Below, one piece after another: positions 35,807 through 45,368 of a stretch of DNA of 64,000 nt. The notes beneath the pieces were generated by a model, which was given only the letters and a program-made list of their open reading frames with translations, ran no database searches and was not told where the DNA came from. How positions within the stretch are numbered: the stretch's first letter is position 1; every line of letters begins with the position of its first letter. The stretch lies in assembly GCF_900155985.1 (NCBI RefSeq), contig NZ_FTMA01000005.1, positions 186,001 through 250,000 of the forward strand, written 5' to 3'. Source of the DNA: Maribacter ulvicola (GTDB lineage: Bacteria > Bacteroidota > Bacteroidia > Flavobacteriales > Flavobacteriaceae). Both the position numbers and the translations under genes were made by a program.

Positions 35807-37411
35807 TTATTTTTGGGTGATAACGGTAAAACTTAAATCTAGCGGATCTAAAGCTTTAAATAACATAGGCACTAAATCTTCTCCGTATGCCAAATAAAAT
35901 TCAGAAAAATTTGCTTGTCGTTCTTGAAGTGATTGATTAGGAAACATTTCATTTTGTAGTTCTGTCATACGCACTACGTGATCCTTCAATTTTCTTTTCT
36001 GTGCTTGTAACAAACGTTTTTCTAAAGCATCCAATCCCTTTTTCTGCTTTACTTCTTGTGCTTTTACAGCACCTAAAAAAGATTTATCTGTCTTTTCTGC
36101 AAGCACATACATATCTTTAAATTGCTCTTCTAGCAATTTCTTTTGTGGTGAGAAATCGATATCTATATTTGAAATTTCTCGAATCTTTTTGTTGATAAGG
36201 CTATTCTGCTTTAAGAAGATGTCAGATTTGGAGATATTCATTTTCTCTAACTTATCAGCTTGCTTCTCGGTAATGATCAAAGCTGAATTTCTTACCAATA
36301 AAATAGGAAAAGGCACATTCACAGCCTCAAAAGCTGCCTTTAATTCTAACCAATACGCAATCTCCCCACCTCCACCTATGTAACAAAGATTAGGCAAAAT
36401 TACTTCTTGGTATAAAGGTCTAGCTATTACGTTAGGTGAAAAACGCTCTGGATGCGCATTCATCTCAGCTACCAATTCCTCTTTTGTAAATGATATATTT
36501 GTTTCATTTACTAGGTAGTTCCCCTTACTCTCTATAATTCTTTCACGAACACCCTCTACTAAATAGAAATAATTAATCTCACGCGGATTTACCTGAACAG
36601 GATATTCTGATGAAATATTTTCAATCTTACTTATACTTTCAGATACTTTCTTGAACGCCGTTTGTTCAAAAATATCTTTCTTCATGTAAGGCACTAGTGT
36701 CCTTTTCAAATCTATATCATCACCATCAACAATAACTAGCCCGTAATCCTTAAAAATTTCATTGGCCAAAAATCGGGTTGCATCCGTTAGGTTATCATGT
36801 TTTAAATAGGCGTTTTCAAAAAGCTCTTTTAATACCTTCGCATTCTGGCTGTCACCAATAGTTCTTGAATACAATGCAAAAACCTCCTCTAGCCCTTCCG
36901 TAGGTAAATGCCCTACAGCACCAGATGCCTCTTTATTCCACTGAAATTTTAATCCTTTGAAATTAAAATAATTGATTTCATCAAAATCATGATCTTCCGT
37001 AGCCATCCAATAAATCGGAACAAAATTGTTTTCTGGAAATTCCTTTTTTAATTGCTTGGCAAGGTTGATTGTAGAAATAATCTTGTATAAAAAATACAAC
37101 GGACCAGTAAAGAGATTTAACTGATGGCCAGTTACAATAGTAAACGTATTCCTTTCTTTTAACAACGCTATATTAGCGGCCGTACCCTTAGAAATATCTG
37201 TATTCTTATATTGATTTTGCATTGAAGCATACAACACATCTCGTTGCACTTGGGTAAAATGCTTTCCTTTTTCCTCTATTTGCCCTTTAAAACCTTCCAT
37301 ATCGGGAAACCGATTATATAATGGTTTAAGCTTAATATCCGCTGCAGTGTAGTCGCAAATTAATTTCGAAAAATAACCCGTTTTTTTTAAGGGCAAACAA
37401 TCAATATCCAT
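35807..37411 (-). CDS. bshC: bacillithiol biosynthesis cysteine-adding enzyme BshC
   Basis: 534 residues from ATG 37411. The longer frame from 37450 adds 13 residues not expected for the family, and homologues start with MxIDCxP. Visible BshC motifs are TGHQLNLFTGPLYFLYK, PIYWMATEDHDFDEINYF and YIGGGGEIAYWLELK; coiled-coil segments lie in the C-terminal third. BshC attaches cysteine to glucosaminyl-malate in the last step of bacillithiol synthesis, the thiol buffer of many Bacteroidota. It is transcribed with a GT39-like gene, and the M14 peptidase gene is divergent. Confidence 0.96.
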   Translation of the reverse strand: MDIDCLPLKKTGYFSKLICDYTAADIKLKPLYNRFPDMEGFKGQIEEKGKHFTQVQRDVLYASMQNQYKNTDISKGTAANIALLKERNTFTIVTGHQLNLFTGPLYFLYKIISTINLAKQLKKEFPENNFVPIYWMATEDHDFDEINYFNFKGLKFQWNKEASGAVGHLPTEGLEEVFALYSRTIGDSQNAKVLKELFENAYLKHDNLTDATRFLANEIFKDYGLVIVDGDDIDLKRTLVPYMKKDIFEQTAFKKVSESISKIENISSEYPVQVNPREINYFYLVEGVRERIIESKGNYLVNETNISFTKEELVAEMNAHPERFSPNVIARPLYQEVILPNLCYIGGGGEIAYWLELKAAFEAVNVPFPILLVRNSALIITEKQADKLEKMNISKSDIFLKQNSLINKKIREISNIDIDFSPQKKLLEEQFKDMYVLAEKTDKSFLGAVKAQEVKQKKGLDALEKRLLQAQKRKLKDHVVRMTELQNEMFPNQSLQERQANFSEFYLAYGEDLVPMLFKALDPLDLSFTVITQK

Positions 37412-37529
37412 ATAAAAAGTAAATACTTGGTAAATATAAAACCCTTTCATTTTACATTTCCTAAATATAAGTTAATTACCGTTAATACTAAATACGCTAC
37501 AAATAGAGGTCATTTTGCATTTATTTTAA

Positions 37530-37537
37530 TAGATTTG
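37530..37537 (+). promoter_or_regulatory. -7 element (TAGATTTG) for the M14 peptidase gene
   Basis: Exact TAnnTTTG, 25 bp upstream of the ATG. A TTTTG lies about 12 bp further upstream, shorter than usual -33 spacing. Confidence 0.5.
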
Positions 37538-37562
37538 GCTGACTCACAACACAAAAGACTAT

Positions 37563-40016
37563 ATGAAACTAATTCTACGCTACGCATTACTTTTTATTCC
37601 ACTTTTAAGTTTGGCCCAATTAAAATCTCCATCAGAGTTTTTAGGCTATGAACTAGGTACTCAGTTTACAAGACATCATGAGGTTGTTGATTATTACCAA
37701 TACTTGGCCAAAGCGGAACCTCAGCGCATGAACCTTATGGAATATGGAAAAACCAATGAACGCAGACCTTTGTTATTGGCTACTATTTCAACCAAGGAAA
37801 ATATGCAAAACCTTGATAAAATTAAGGAAGAGCACATGAAAGGCATTCATGGCAAGGGATCACCGGACAAAGCAATTGTTTGGCTTAGCTACAATGTTCA
37901 TGGCAATGAAAGCGTAAGTACAGAAGCTTCAATGCAAACTATCTATGACCTTTTTACTACTAAAAGCAGTTATCTAGAAAACATTGTGGTATTGATCGAT
38001 CCATGTATTAACCCAGATGGTAGAGATCGTTATGTAAACTGGTACAACCAATTTAAAAACTCACCCAACCAGGTAGACCCTAATAGTAAGGAGCATCATG
38101 AAAATTGGTGGAGCGGTCGTAGCAACCACTACATGTTCGATCTTAACAGAGATTGGGCTTGGCTTACACAAGTTGAAAGCCAGCAACGTTTAAAGCAGTT
38201 TAATAAATGGTTACCTCATGTACACGTAGATTTTCATGAGCAAGGTGTTGACAACCCGTACTACTTTGCCCCTGCCGCTGAACCTTTTCATGAGGTAATC
38301 ACAGATTTTCAGAGAGAGTTTCAAGAAACCATTGGTAAAAACCACGCTAAGTATTTTGATGAAAACGGATGGTTTTATTTTACAAAAGAGGTGTTCGATT
38401 TACTCTATCCTAGCTATGGCGACACCTACCCTACCTACAATGGTGGTATTGGTATGACTTATGAGCAAGGTGGCAGTGGTCGTGCCGGTTTAGGCATTAC
38501 TACAAGCATTGGAGATACGCTCACTTTAAAAGATAGAATTGCGCATCATTTAACTACCGGTCTATCTACAGTAGAAGTAGCATCTAAAAACGTTTCTAAA
38601 TTGAATGATGAATTCAAGAAATTCTACTTGAATAAAAATTTCAAATACAAAAGCTATGTATTGAACGGTAACCCAGATAAAATTGAAGCGTTGGCAGATT
38701 TATTAAGCAAGCATGAAATTGAATACCAAGCAGGTTCAAATGCTACAGTTAAAGGTTACAACTACGCTACAGGCAACTCTGGTTCATTAAAAAGTACTAA
38801 TAAGAGTTTAGTAATTTCATCAAATCAGCCAAAAAGTACCTTGGTCAAAGTATTATTTGAACCCATGGCAAAATTAAGCGATTCTGTCACCTATGATATT
38901 ACCGCATGGTCCTTACCTTATGCATACGGATTGGATGCTATTGCCAGTGAAAGTAATTTAAGCGGAACACCTACAAAATTAAACAAGCCTGAAATTAAAA
39001 GTATTGATGCCGACAAATATGCCTATTTAGCAGATTGGAACAGTATGAAAGATGCTAGGTTCTTAGCTGAATTATTACGCAACAAAGTACGTGTACGCTA
39101 TGCACACAAGCCATTTACTTTAGATGGCATTTCTCATGAACGTGGCACCTTGATCATCACAAAAGGAGATAATAAACATCTAAATAACTTTAACGATATT
39201 CTTAAAACGGCAGCTACCAACAACGCTAAAAATTTAACTTCTACTAACACAGGTTTTGTAGAAAGCGGTAAAGATTTTGGTTCAGGTTATGTTGATGTGA
39301 TCCAGGATTTAAATATTGCCGTACTTTCTGGAGAGCCTACTTCTACCCTTCGCTTTGGAGAAATTTGGAACTTTTTTGAACAACAATTGGACTACCCTAT
39401 TTCCGTATTGGACGAGGCTTATTTTGGTCGTATTGATCTTACCAAATATGATATCTTAATATTACCTGACGGGCGTGGTTACAATAGTTTCTTAAGCACC
39501 TACACTAAAGAGAAAATTAAAGATTGGGTAAAACGTGGCGGTAAATTAATTGCTATGGGCGGAGCCATTGATGGTATCACAACTGCGGATAAAGATTTTG
39601 AACTATCTGAAAAAGAAATGCCAAAGGACTCTTCTACTACTATTGCTTCTTTTGAAATTTCTGAAAGAGAACAGATTAAATCTGCTATTACAGGTGCTAT
39701 TTTTAAAGCAACAGTTGATAATACAAATCCGTTGGCTTATGGCTACAGCGATACTTATTTTACCCTTAAACTAGGCGCACGTTCTTATAATTACCTAGAA
39801 AACGGTAGCGCAGTTTATTTAAGTAAGGGTGCCAATGAACCCATATCTGGATTCGCAGGTAGCGAAGCAAAGAAAAAAATTGCGGAAACTTTAATTTTTG
39901 GAACAGAAGAAATGGGTCGCGGACAAGTAATATACATGGTAGACAATCCTTTATTCAGAGGTTTTTGGGAAAACGGAAAACTATTTTTCGCCAATGCTTT
40001 ATTCATGGTTAAATAG
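37563..40016 (+). CDS. exported M14 zinc carboxypeptidase
   Basis: 817-residue protein with a Sec signal peptide (YALLFIPLLSLAQ, cleavage near residue 19) and an N-terminal M14 carboxypeptidase domain. The zinc ligands are in SYNVHGNESVSTEA (H..E) and HVHVDFHEQG (His). RDWAWLTQ follows the substrate-binding NPDGRDRY. Residues about 400-817 add a ThuA/GATase-like domain (IAVLSGEPTSTLRFGEIW; ILPDGRGY; GGKLIAMGGAID). This long form is common in Bacteroidota secreted peptidases. The role is periplasmic or extracellular peptide trimming. It is followed after 8 bp by a DUF4177 gene. Confidence 0.95.
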   Translation: MKLILRYALLFIPLLSLAQLKSPSEFLGYELGTQFTRHHEVVDYYQYLAKAEPQRMNLMEYGKTNERRPLLLATISTKENMQNLDKIKEEHMKGIHGKGSPDKAIVWLSYNVHGNESVSTEASMQTIYDLFTTKSSYLENIVVLIDPCINPDGRDRYVNWYNQFKNSPNQVDPNSKEHHENWWSGRSNHYMFDLNRDWAWLTQVESQQRLKQFNKWLPHVHVDFHEQGVDNPYYFAPAAEPFHEVITDFQREFQETIGKNHAKYFDENGWFYFTKEVFDLLYPSYGDTYPTYNGGIGMTYEQGGSGRAGLGITTSIGDTLTLKDRIAHHLTTGLSTVEVASKNVSKLNDEFKKFYLNKNFKYKSYVLNGNPDKIEALADLLSKHEIEYQAGSNATVKGYNYATGNSGSLKSTNKSLVISSNQPKSTLVKVLFEPMAKLSDSVTYDITAWSLPYAYGLDAIASESNLSGTPTKLNKPEIKSIDADKYAYLADWNSMKDARFLAELLRNKVRVRYAHKPFTLDGISHERGTLIITKGDNKHLNNFNDILKTAATNNAKNLTSTNTGFVESGKDFGSGYVDVIQDLNIAVLSGEPTSTLRFGEIWNFFEQQLDYPISVLDEAYFGRIDLTKYDILILPDGRGYNSFLSTYTKEKIKDWVKRGGKLIAMGGAIDGITTADKDFELSEKEMPKDSSTTIASFEISEREQIKSAITGAIFKATVDNTNPLAYGYSDTYFTLKLGARSYNYLENGSAVYLSKGANEPISGFAGSEAKKKIAETLIFGTEEMGRGQVIYMVDNPLFRGFWENGKLFFANALFMVK

Positions 40017-40024
40017 AAAACAGT

Positions 40025-40219
40025 ATGAAAGAATACAAAGTTGAAACACTCATTTTCTACTCTAAATTTACTTTTGACAGAAATCATTTGGCGAAGTCAT
40101 CAAATAAAGCAATTCAAGATAAACTAAACGAATATGCTAAAAATGGCTGGCGTTTGGTATCTACGGATACTACTGAATTTGGCATGGCTATGTATATTTA
40201 TCTGTATTTTGAAAAGTAA
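40025..40219 (+). CDS. DUF4177 domain-containing small protein
   Basis: 64-residue cytosolic protein. The pattern YKVETLIFYSKF at the start, LNEYAKNGWRLVST in the middle and YIYLYFEK at the end fits DUF4177. The family is short, beta-rich and uncharacterised. It begins 8 bp after the M14 peptidase gene and is the last gene before a hairpin terminator, so it may be co-transcribed with the peptidase. Confidence 0.85.
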   Translation: MKEYKVETLIFYSKFTFDRNHLAKSSNKAIQDKLNEYAKNGWRLVSTDTTEFGMAMYIYLYFEK

Positions 40220-40245
40220 CGCAATACAAAAAACGCCTAGTTTAG

Positions 40246-40281
40246 ATATCCCTGAGACAACTAAAGTAGTTTCAGGGATAT
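40246..40281 (+). terminator. intrinsic terminator after the M14/DUF4177 pair
   Basis: Stem ATATCCCTGA/TCAGGGATAT extended inward by a second pairing (ACT/AGT), followed by TCATTTTAT. It lies 26 bp after the DUF4177 stop. Confidence 0.7.
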
Positions 40282-40376
40282 TCATTTTATAGCTACATGG
40301 CACTTTTCCCAACATATTCGCATCTTTTGCGTTTAAAATAGAAGACATTAATCTGTTAGTGCAAAAACCATCACAA

Positions 40377-42734
40377 ATGCCAAACAATCAAGATCAAATA
40401 AATGCATTAATGCAAAAGTTAGAACTGCTTTTAAAAAAGCAGCAAGACTTTAATATTGAGGTAAATGAAATTCGCAAAGACATTCAAATACTTAGAAATA
40501 CTCAGGCGATAAAATTCAACGAAGATACTCCTGAACAACCAACTAAACCCCAAGAAGCAAATATTGAAAAAGAGGCTACAATAATTAATAAAGCCGTTGA
40601 AATTGAAACTCCTACACCTGCTCAAACTCCAATAGAAATTGCTCCCGTACAGGAAGAACCTAAAAAGAAAATAAAACTTCCAAAAGGCAAATCTAACCTT
40701 GAGAAATTCATAGGCGAAAACCTTATCAATAAAATAGGGATATTGATTACCGTTATTGGTGTTGGTATTGGTGCAAAGTATTCTATTGAAAATAATTTAA
40801 TTAGTCCATTAACCAGAATTATCTTAGGATATTTGGTTGGACTTGGTTTATTAGGATTTGGGTTTAAATTGAAAGCAAAATATGAAAGCTATAGTGCCGT
40901 TCTCGTTAGTGGTGCTTTGGCTATTCTTTATTTCTTAACCTATATCGCATATGATCTTTACGGACTATTTCCGCAGTTAATAGCGTTTGGTCTTATGTTA
41001 TTATTTACCGTTTTTGGAGTTGTCGCCGCACTGAGTTACAACAAGCAAATCATTGCTCACATTGGTCTTGTTGGCGCTTACGCCGTGCCATTTCTATTAA
41101 GTAACAATTCTGGTAATGTCACTGCCCTATTCAGTTATATAGTCTTGATCAATATTGGTCTTTTGATTATTTCATTTAAAAAATATTGGAAGGCACTTTA
41201 CTACGTAGCCTTTACATTCACCTGGCTTATTTATGGATCCTGGTATACATTCTCAAGCTACAATGAAGATTTTATCATGGGCTTTGCCTTTTTAGGTATA
41301 TTCTTTCTGCTATTCTACGCTACCTTTTTAGCATTTAAATTAATAAAATCAGAAAAATTCCAAGCCGCTGATATTATCCTTATTATGCTGAATTCTTTCA
41401 TATTCTATGGTTTCGGTATTGCATGGTTATACGATTATGAAGGTGGTAAGTTTTATCTAGGTTTATTTACCCTTTTCAATGCATTAATTCATTTTATCAT
41501 AACCGTGCTTATTTTTAAAAGAAAATTAGCTGACCGAAAGCTGTTCTTTTTGACATCTGGCTTTGTACTTACCTTTATTACCATAGCTGTACCAGTACAG
41601 TTAGACGGCAATTGGGTAACACTCATTTGGGCTTTTGAAGCTGCACTTTTATTTTGGATCGGGCGTACCAACAAAGTATCTTTTTACGAATACCTATCTT
41701 ACATATTAACCGCACTTTCTATCTTTAGTTTAAGTATGGACTGGTCAGCAACTTACTCGTGGCTTAGCAGTACTAATGGCGATGTTAGTACCATTTTAAA
41801 TACTACATTCCTTACTTCTATACTATGTGTTGCCGCATATGGTATAATGCTATATTTTCAATCTAAACACACACTAGATAAGAAATCATTAATCCATAAA
41901 TTAATGGATATAGGTATTCCCACATTGTTCATTTTAACGCTATATTTCGCTATCTATTTTGAAATTGACCATTATTGGAACAAAGCCTTCCAAGCATCTA
42001 AAATAGATTTATCTGGATCTGCAGGCAATTACCCTGAATACAATTACAACCTGGTTGATTTAGGATCTATATGGTCCTTATTGTACGCTATGCTTTTTAT
42101 TGGTATTCTAGGCTTCATTAATATCAAAAAAATTAATCACAAAATTTTAGGACTTGTTACATTAGGTGCCGCTCTTTTTATCACATTGACTTTTTTAACG
42201 AACGGACTATATACCTTGAGCGAGTTGCGTGAAAATTACTTGACGCAGGAGTCTGCTGAATTTTATAATATAGGAACATACAACATTTATATGCGCTATA
42301 TTTCATTTGCATTCTTTGCTTTTCTATTATATACTATTTACAAATTTGCCCAGCAACAGTATCTAAAAATCGATCTTAAAATTCCGTTCGATATTCTTTT
42401 GCATACCGCTATCATATGGGTTACAAGTAGTGAATTACTGAATTGGATGGACTTATCCGGTTCCAATCAATCATACAAATTAGGACTTAGTATTCTCTGG
42501 GGAATCTATGCGTTGCTATTGATCGGACTTGGTATATGGAAAAAGAAAAAGTACCTACGTATTGGTGCCATTATACTATTCTCGATCACGTTGGTTAAAT
42601 TGTTCTTCTATGATATCTCTTCTCTAAATACAATCTCCAAAACCATCGTATTTGTGTCTCTAGGGGTATTACTATTGATTATTTCATTTCTTTACAACAA
42701 ATACAAACACATTATTTCTGATGAAACCAAATAG
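40377..42734 (+). CDS. DUF2339 multi-pass membrane protein
   Basis: 785 residues from ATG 40377; an in-frame GTG at 40359 is less likely. The N-terminus (1-50) is a coiled coil, followed by a charged, proline-rich linker and FIGENLINKIGILITVIGVGIG entering the first of roughly 20 or more membrane helices that fill the rest of the protein. This is the DUF2339 layout, seen in putative envelope or transport proteins. Function unknown. Its last codons overlap the next gene by 14 bp, and the DUF2339-DUF3999 pair recurs in many bacteria, which suggests a complex. Confidence 0.88.
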   Translation: MPNNQDQINALMQKLELLLKKQQDFNIEVNEIRKDIQILRNTQAIKFNEDTPEQPTKPQEANIEKEATIINKAVEIETPTPAQTPIEIAPVQEEPKKKIKLPKGKSNLEKFIGENLINKIGILITVIGVGIGAKYSIENNLISPLTRIILGYLVGLGLLGFGFKLKAKYESYSAVLVSGALAILYFLTYIAYDLYGLFPQLIAFGLMLLFTVFGVVAALSYNKQIIAHIGLVGAYAVPFLLSNNSGNVTALFSYIVLINIGLLIISFKKYWKALYYVAFTFTWLIYGSWYTFSSYNEDFIMGFAFLGIFFLLFYATFLAFKLIKSEKFQAADIILIMLNSFIFYGFGIAWLYDYEGGKFYLGLFTLFNALIHFIITVLIFKRKLADRKLFFLTSGFVLTFITIAVPVQLDGNWVTLIWAFEAALLFWIGRTNKVSFYEYLSYILTALSIFSLSMDWSATYSWLSSTNGDVSTILNTTFLTSILCVAAYGIMLYFQSKHTLDKKSLIHKLMDIGIPTLFILTLYFAIYFEIDHYWNKAFQASKIDLSGSAGNYPEYNYNLVDLGSIWSLLYAMLFIGILGFINIKKINHKILGLVTLGAALFITLTFLTNGLYTLSELRENYLTQESAEFYNIGTYNIYMRYISFAFFAFLLYTIYKFAQQQYLKIDLKIPFDILLHTAIIWVTSSELLNWMDLSGSNQSYKLGLSILWGIYALLLIGLGIWKKKKYLRIGAIILFSITLVKLFFYDISSLNTISKTIVFVSLGVLLLIISFLYNKYKHIISDETK

Positions 42735-43944
42735 TTTTCTAACCATAATTGCTTTTCTAACCATTTCATTTTGTTTCGCTCAGATGAATTCCTACTCTAA
42801 AAAAGTAGCCTTAAAAGGAATAAATAGTCAATGGCATGACATAGAAATACCGAACGATGTATTTGCAGATGTGAATACAAATATGAGTGATATTCGCATT
42901 TATGGGGTCACCGCTACCGATACTATTGAAGCACCATATCTGCACAAAGTTTCTAAAGCAGAAAATTCAAAGTCGGACATATCTTTCATTTTATTGAACA
43001 GCGTAAACAATTCCAAAGGTTATTTCTACACGTATAAACTACCCCAGAAAGAAACTATCAATGAGATTCTATTAAACATTGAGGACCTTAATTTCAATTG
43101 GGAAATTACTCTTGAAGGCAGTCAACATCAAAAACAATGGTTCACTATTTTAGAAGACTACCGTATATTGGCTATCAATAATGACCAAACAAATTATTCG
43201 TTTACATCGTTAAAGTTCCCTGATGCTAATTATAGGTATTATAGAGTGCTGATTAAAAGCACTAAAAAGCCGACGTTAACTGAGGTAAACATTCGTAAAA
43301 AGGCAAAAAAGGCTGCGGATTATCGAGATTATAAAATACAGTCTTTTACCGTTTCACAAAAGGATAAGAAAACCATAATAGATATTGATTTAAACAAACG
43401 TGTTCCGTTAAACTTGTTAGAGTTCTACGTTGATGATAAAATTGATTATTACCGATCTATCTCAATTCAGTACTTAGCTGATAGTGTAAAGACCAAAAAT
43501 GGATTCTATTACAACTATAGACCTTTAGCTACCAAAACACTTTCTTCGATGGAAGATAATAGTTTTCAGCTACCCGGAACATTAGCGAATAAAGTGCGCG
43601 TAATTGTTTTTAACAACGACAATCAGCCATTAAAAATCTCTAGAGCAAAGCTTAAAGGATATGTGCACACCTTAACCACACGTTTTACAGAACCCGCTAC
43701 TTACTATTTAGTTTACGGTAGGCCAAATGGCACCTTTCCCAATTATGATATCTCAAAAACTACCGTTTCTTTACCAGTTAATATTACAAAATTAGATTTT
43801 GGCAGTGAAGCAGAAATACCTAAACCAAAAAACAAAACAACCAACCCTCTTTTTGAAAACAAATGGTGGTTGTGGGTTATCATCGGCGTTGTAATTGCCC
43901 TTTTAGGTTATTTCACTATTGGTATGATGAAGAAAGAACTTTAA
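42721..43944 (+). CDS. DUF3999 family exported/anchored protein
   Basis: 407-residue protein with a signal peptide (FLTIIAFLTISFCFAQ, cleavage near residue 21), two beta-rich domains and one C-terminal membrane helix (WWLWVIIGVVIALLGYFTIG) with a short basic tail. This fits DUF3999, whose members sit next to DUF2339 membrane proteins. Carbohydrate-binding-like beta-sandwich segments (EINEILLNIEDLNFNWEITL-type spacing) are visible, but no catalytic motif. It overlaps the DUF2339 gene by 14 bp, so translation is probably coupled. Function unknown. Confidence 0.85.
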   Translation: MKPNSFLTIIAFLTISFCFAQMNSYSKKVALKGINSQWHDIEIPNDVFADVNTNMSDIRIYGVTATDTIEAPYLHKVSKAENSKSDISFILLNSVNNSKGYFYTYKLPQKETINEILLNIEDLNFNWEITLEGSQHQKQWFTILEDYRILAINNDQTNYSFTSLKFPDANYRYYRVLIKSTKKPTLTEVNIRKKAKKAADYRDYKIQSFTVSQKDKKTIIDIDLNKRVPLNLLEFYVDDKIDYYRSISIQYLADSVKTKNGFYYNYRPLATKTLSSMEDNSFQLPGTLANKVRVIVFNNDNQPLKISRAKLKGYVHTLTTRFTEPATYYLVYGRPNGTFPNYDISKTTVSLPVNITKLDFGSEAEIPKPKNKTTNPLFENKWWLWVIIGVVIALLGYFTIGMMKKEL

Positions 43945-43950
43945 GTATTT

Positions 43951-45252
43951 TTAAACCGGTTCCCCGTATAGGTCAAAATCAGCAGCTTCTGTAATCTTTA
44001 CATTTACGAATTCTCCTTGTTTCACGTAATGCTTAGTAGCATCGATCAGAACCTCATTATCCACATCTGGCGAATCAAACTCTGTTCTTCCTATAAAGTG
44101 GTTTCCTTCTTTACGGTCTATAATGCAACGAAAAGTCTCTCCTACCTTCTTCTGGTTCAATTCCCAAGAAATCTGAGATTGTATTTCCATAATAATATTG
44201 GCACGCTCTTGTTTTACTTCTTCAGGCACATCATCTACCAAAGTATACGCGTGTGTATTTTCTTCATGGCTATAGGTAAAACAGCCCAAACGCTCAAAAC
44301 GCATAGCAATGACCCAGTTTTTAAGAATTTCAAAATCTTCTTCTGTTTCACCTGGGTAACCAACTATCAAAGTAGTTCTAATGGTCATTTCTGGCACAGC
44401 AGCTCTAAACTCCTTTAATAACTTAGTAGTTTTTGCCTCTGTAGTTCCTCTGCGCATGCTTTTAAGAATACGGTCAGATATATGCTGTAACGGAATATCC
44501 AAATAGTTACAAACTTTTGGTTCTCTATTCATTACTTCTAACACATCCATTGGAAAACCTGCCGGAAATGCATAATGTAATCGTATCCATTCTATTCCTT
44601 CAACCTTTACCAATGCTTCTAGAAGTTCAGCAAGATTTCTTTTCTTATATAAATCTAATCCGTAATACGTTAAATCTTGGGCAATTAAAATAAGCTCTTT
44701 TACACCTTTAGCCGCAAGTTTTTCCGCTTCGGTTACCATTTCTTCAATTGGCTTACTCTTGTGCTTTCCACGCATAATCGGAATTGCACAAAATGAGCAA
44801 GGTCTATCACACCCTTCAGCAATTTTTAAATAGGCATAATTCTTTGGAGTCGTCGTTAAACGCTCCCCTATTAACTCATGCTTATAATCTGCACCCAATG
44901 CTTTCAACAAACCTGGTAACTCACTGGTTCCAAAGTAATCATCTACATTAGGAATCTCTTTTTGTAAATCTGGCTTATAACGCTCACTTAAACAGCCGGT
45001 AACAAAGACTTTATCTACCGCACCATCTTCTTTCTTTTGAACATATTCTAAAATGGTATTAACACTTTCTTCTTTTGCGTTAGCAATAAAACCACAGGTG
45101 TTAATGACAACTATGTTTCCTTCTTCTTCATGTACAACTTCCTTATCATTGGCCTGCAGCTGACCCATAAGTACTTCAGAATCATAAACATTCTTTGAAC
45201 AACCTAGCGTTACTACGTTGATTTTGTTCTTTTTAAGAGTTTTTGTCCTCAT
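43951..45252 (-). CDS. rimO: ribosomal protein S12 methylthiotransferase RimO
   Basis: 433-residue radical-SAM enzyme that methylthiolates an aspartate of ribosomal protein S12. The N-terminal UPF0004 domain begins with VVTLGCSKNVYDSEVLMG. The radical-SAM cluster motif is CDRPCSFCAIP. The C-terminal TRAM domain ends the protein. In many Bacteroidota rimO directly follows ftsY. Here five genes (45369-50617) lie between rimO and ftsY. It has its own promoter element 16 bp upstream of the ATG. Confidence 0.96.
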   Translation of the reverse strand: MRTKTLKKNKINVVTLGCSKNVYDSEVLMGQLQANDKEVVHEEEGNIVVINTCGFIANAKEESVNTILEYVQKKEDGAVDKVFVTGCLSERYKPDLQKEIPNVDDYFGTSELPGLLKALGADYKHELIGERLTTTPKNYAYLKIAEGCDRPCSFCAIPIMRGKHKSKPIEEMVTEAEKLAAKGVKELILIAQDLTYYGLDLYKKRNLAELLEALVKVEGIEWIRLHYAFPAGFPMDVLEVMNREPKVCNYLDIPLQHISDRILKSMRRGTTEAKTTKLLKEFRAAVPEMTIRTTLIVGYPGETEEDFEILKNWVIAMRFERLGCFTYSHEENTHAYTLVDDVPEEVKQERANIIMEIQSQISWELNQKKVGETFRCIIDRKEGNHFIGRTEFDSPDVDNEVLIDATKHYVKQGEFVNVKITEAADFDLYGEPV

Positions 45253-45268
45253 AATTTAAATTGGGGTG

Positions 45269-45276
45269 CAAAAATA
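45269..45276 (-). promoter_or_regulatory. -7 element (TATTTTTG) for rimO
   Basis: Exact TAnnTTTG on the minus strand, 16 bp before the rimO ATG. Confidence 0.55.
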
Positions 45277-45368
45277 CGATTTGGGTATTTAAAAACGTTA
45301 GATATGTGCAAAATTACACGTAATCTTTAGTTGATCAACGTTAATCTATCCCTAAATTGAAGTAAACC

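Noticed and set aside
40359..40376. GTG start for the DUF2339 gene
   Set aside because: An in-frame ATG six codons later is the simpler start; the extra residues carry no feature.
45330..45339. GTTGATCAAC palindrome upstream of the serine hydrolase gene
   Set aside because: A 10-bp palindrome alone is expected by chance at this scale; mentioned in the gene entry but not called an operator.
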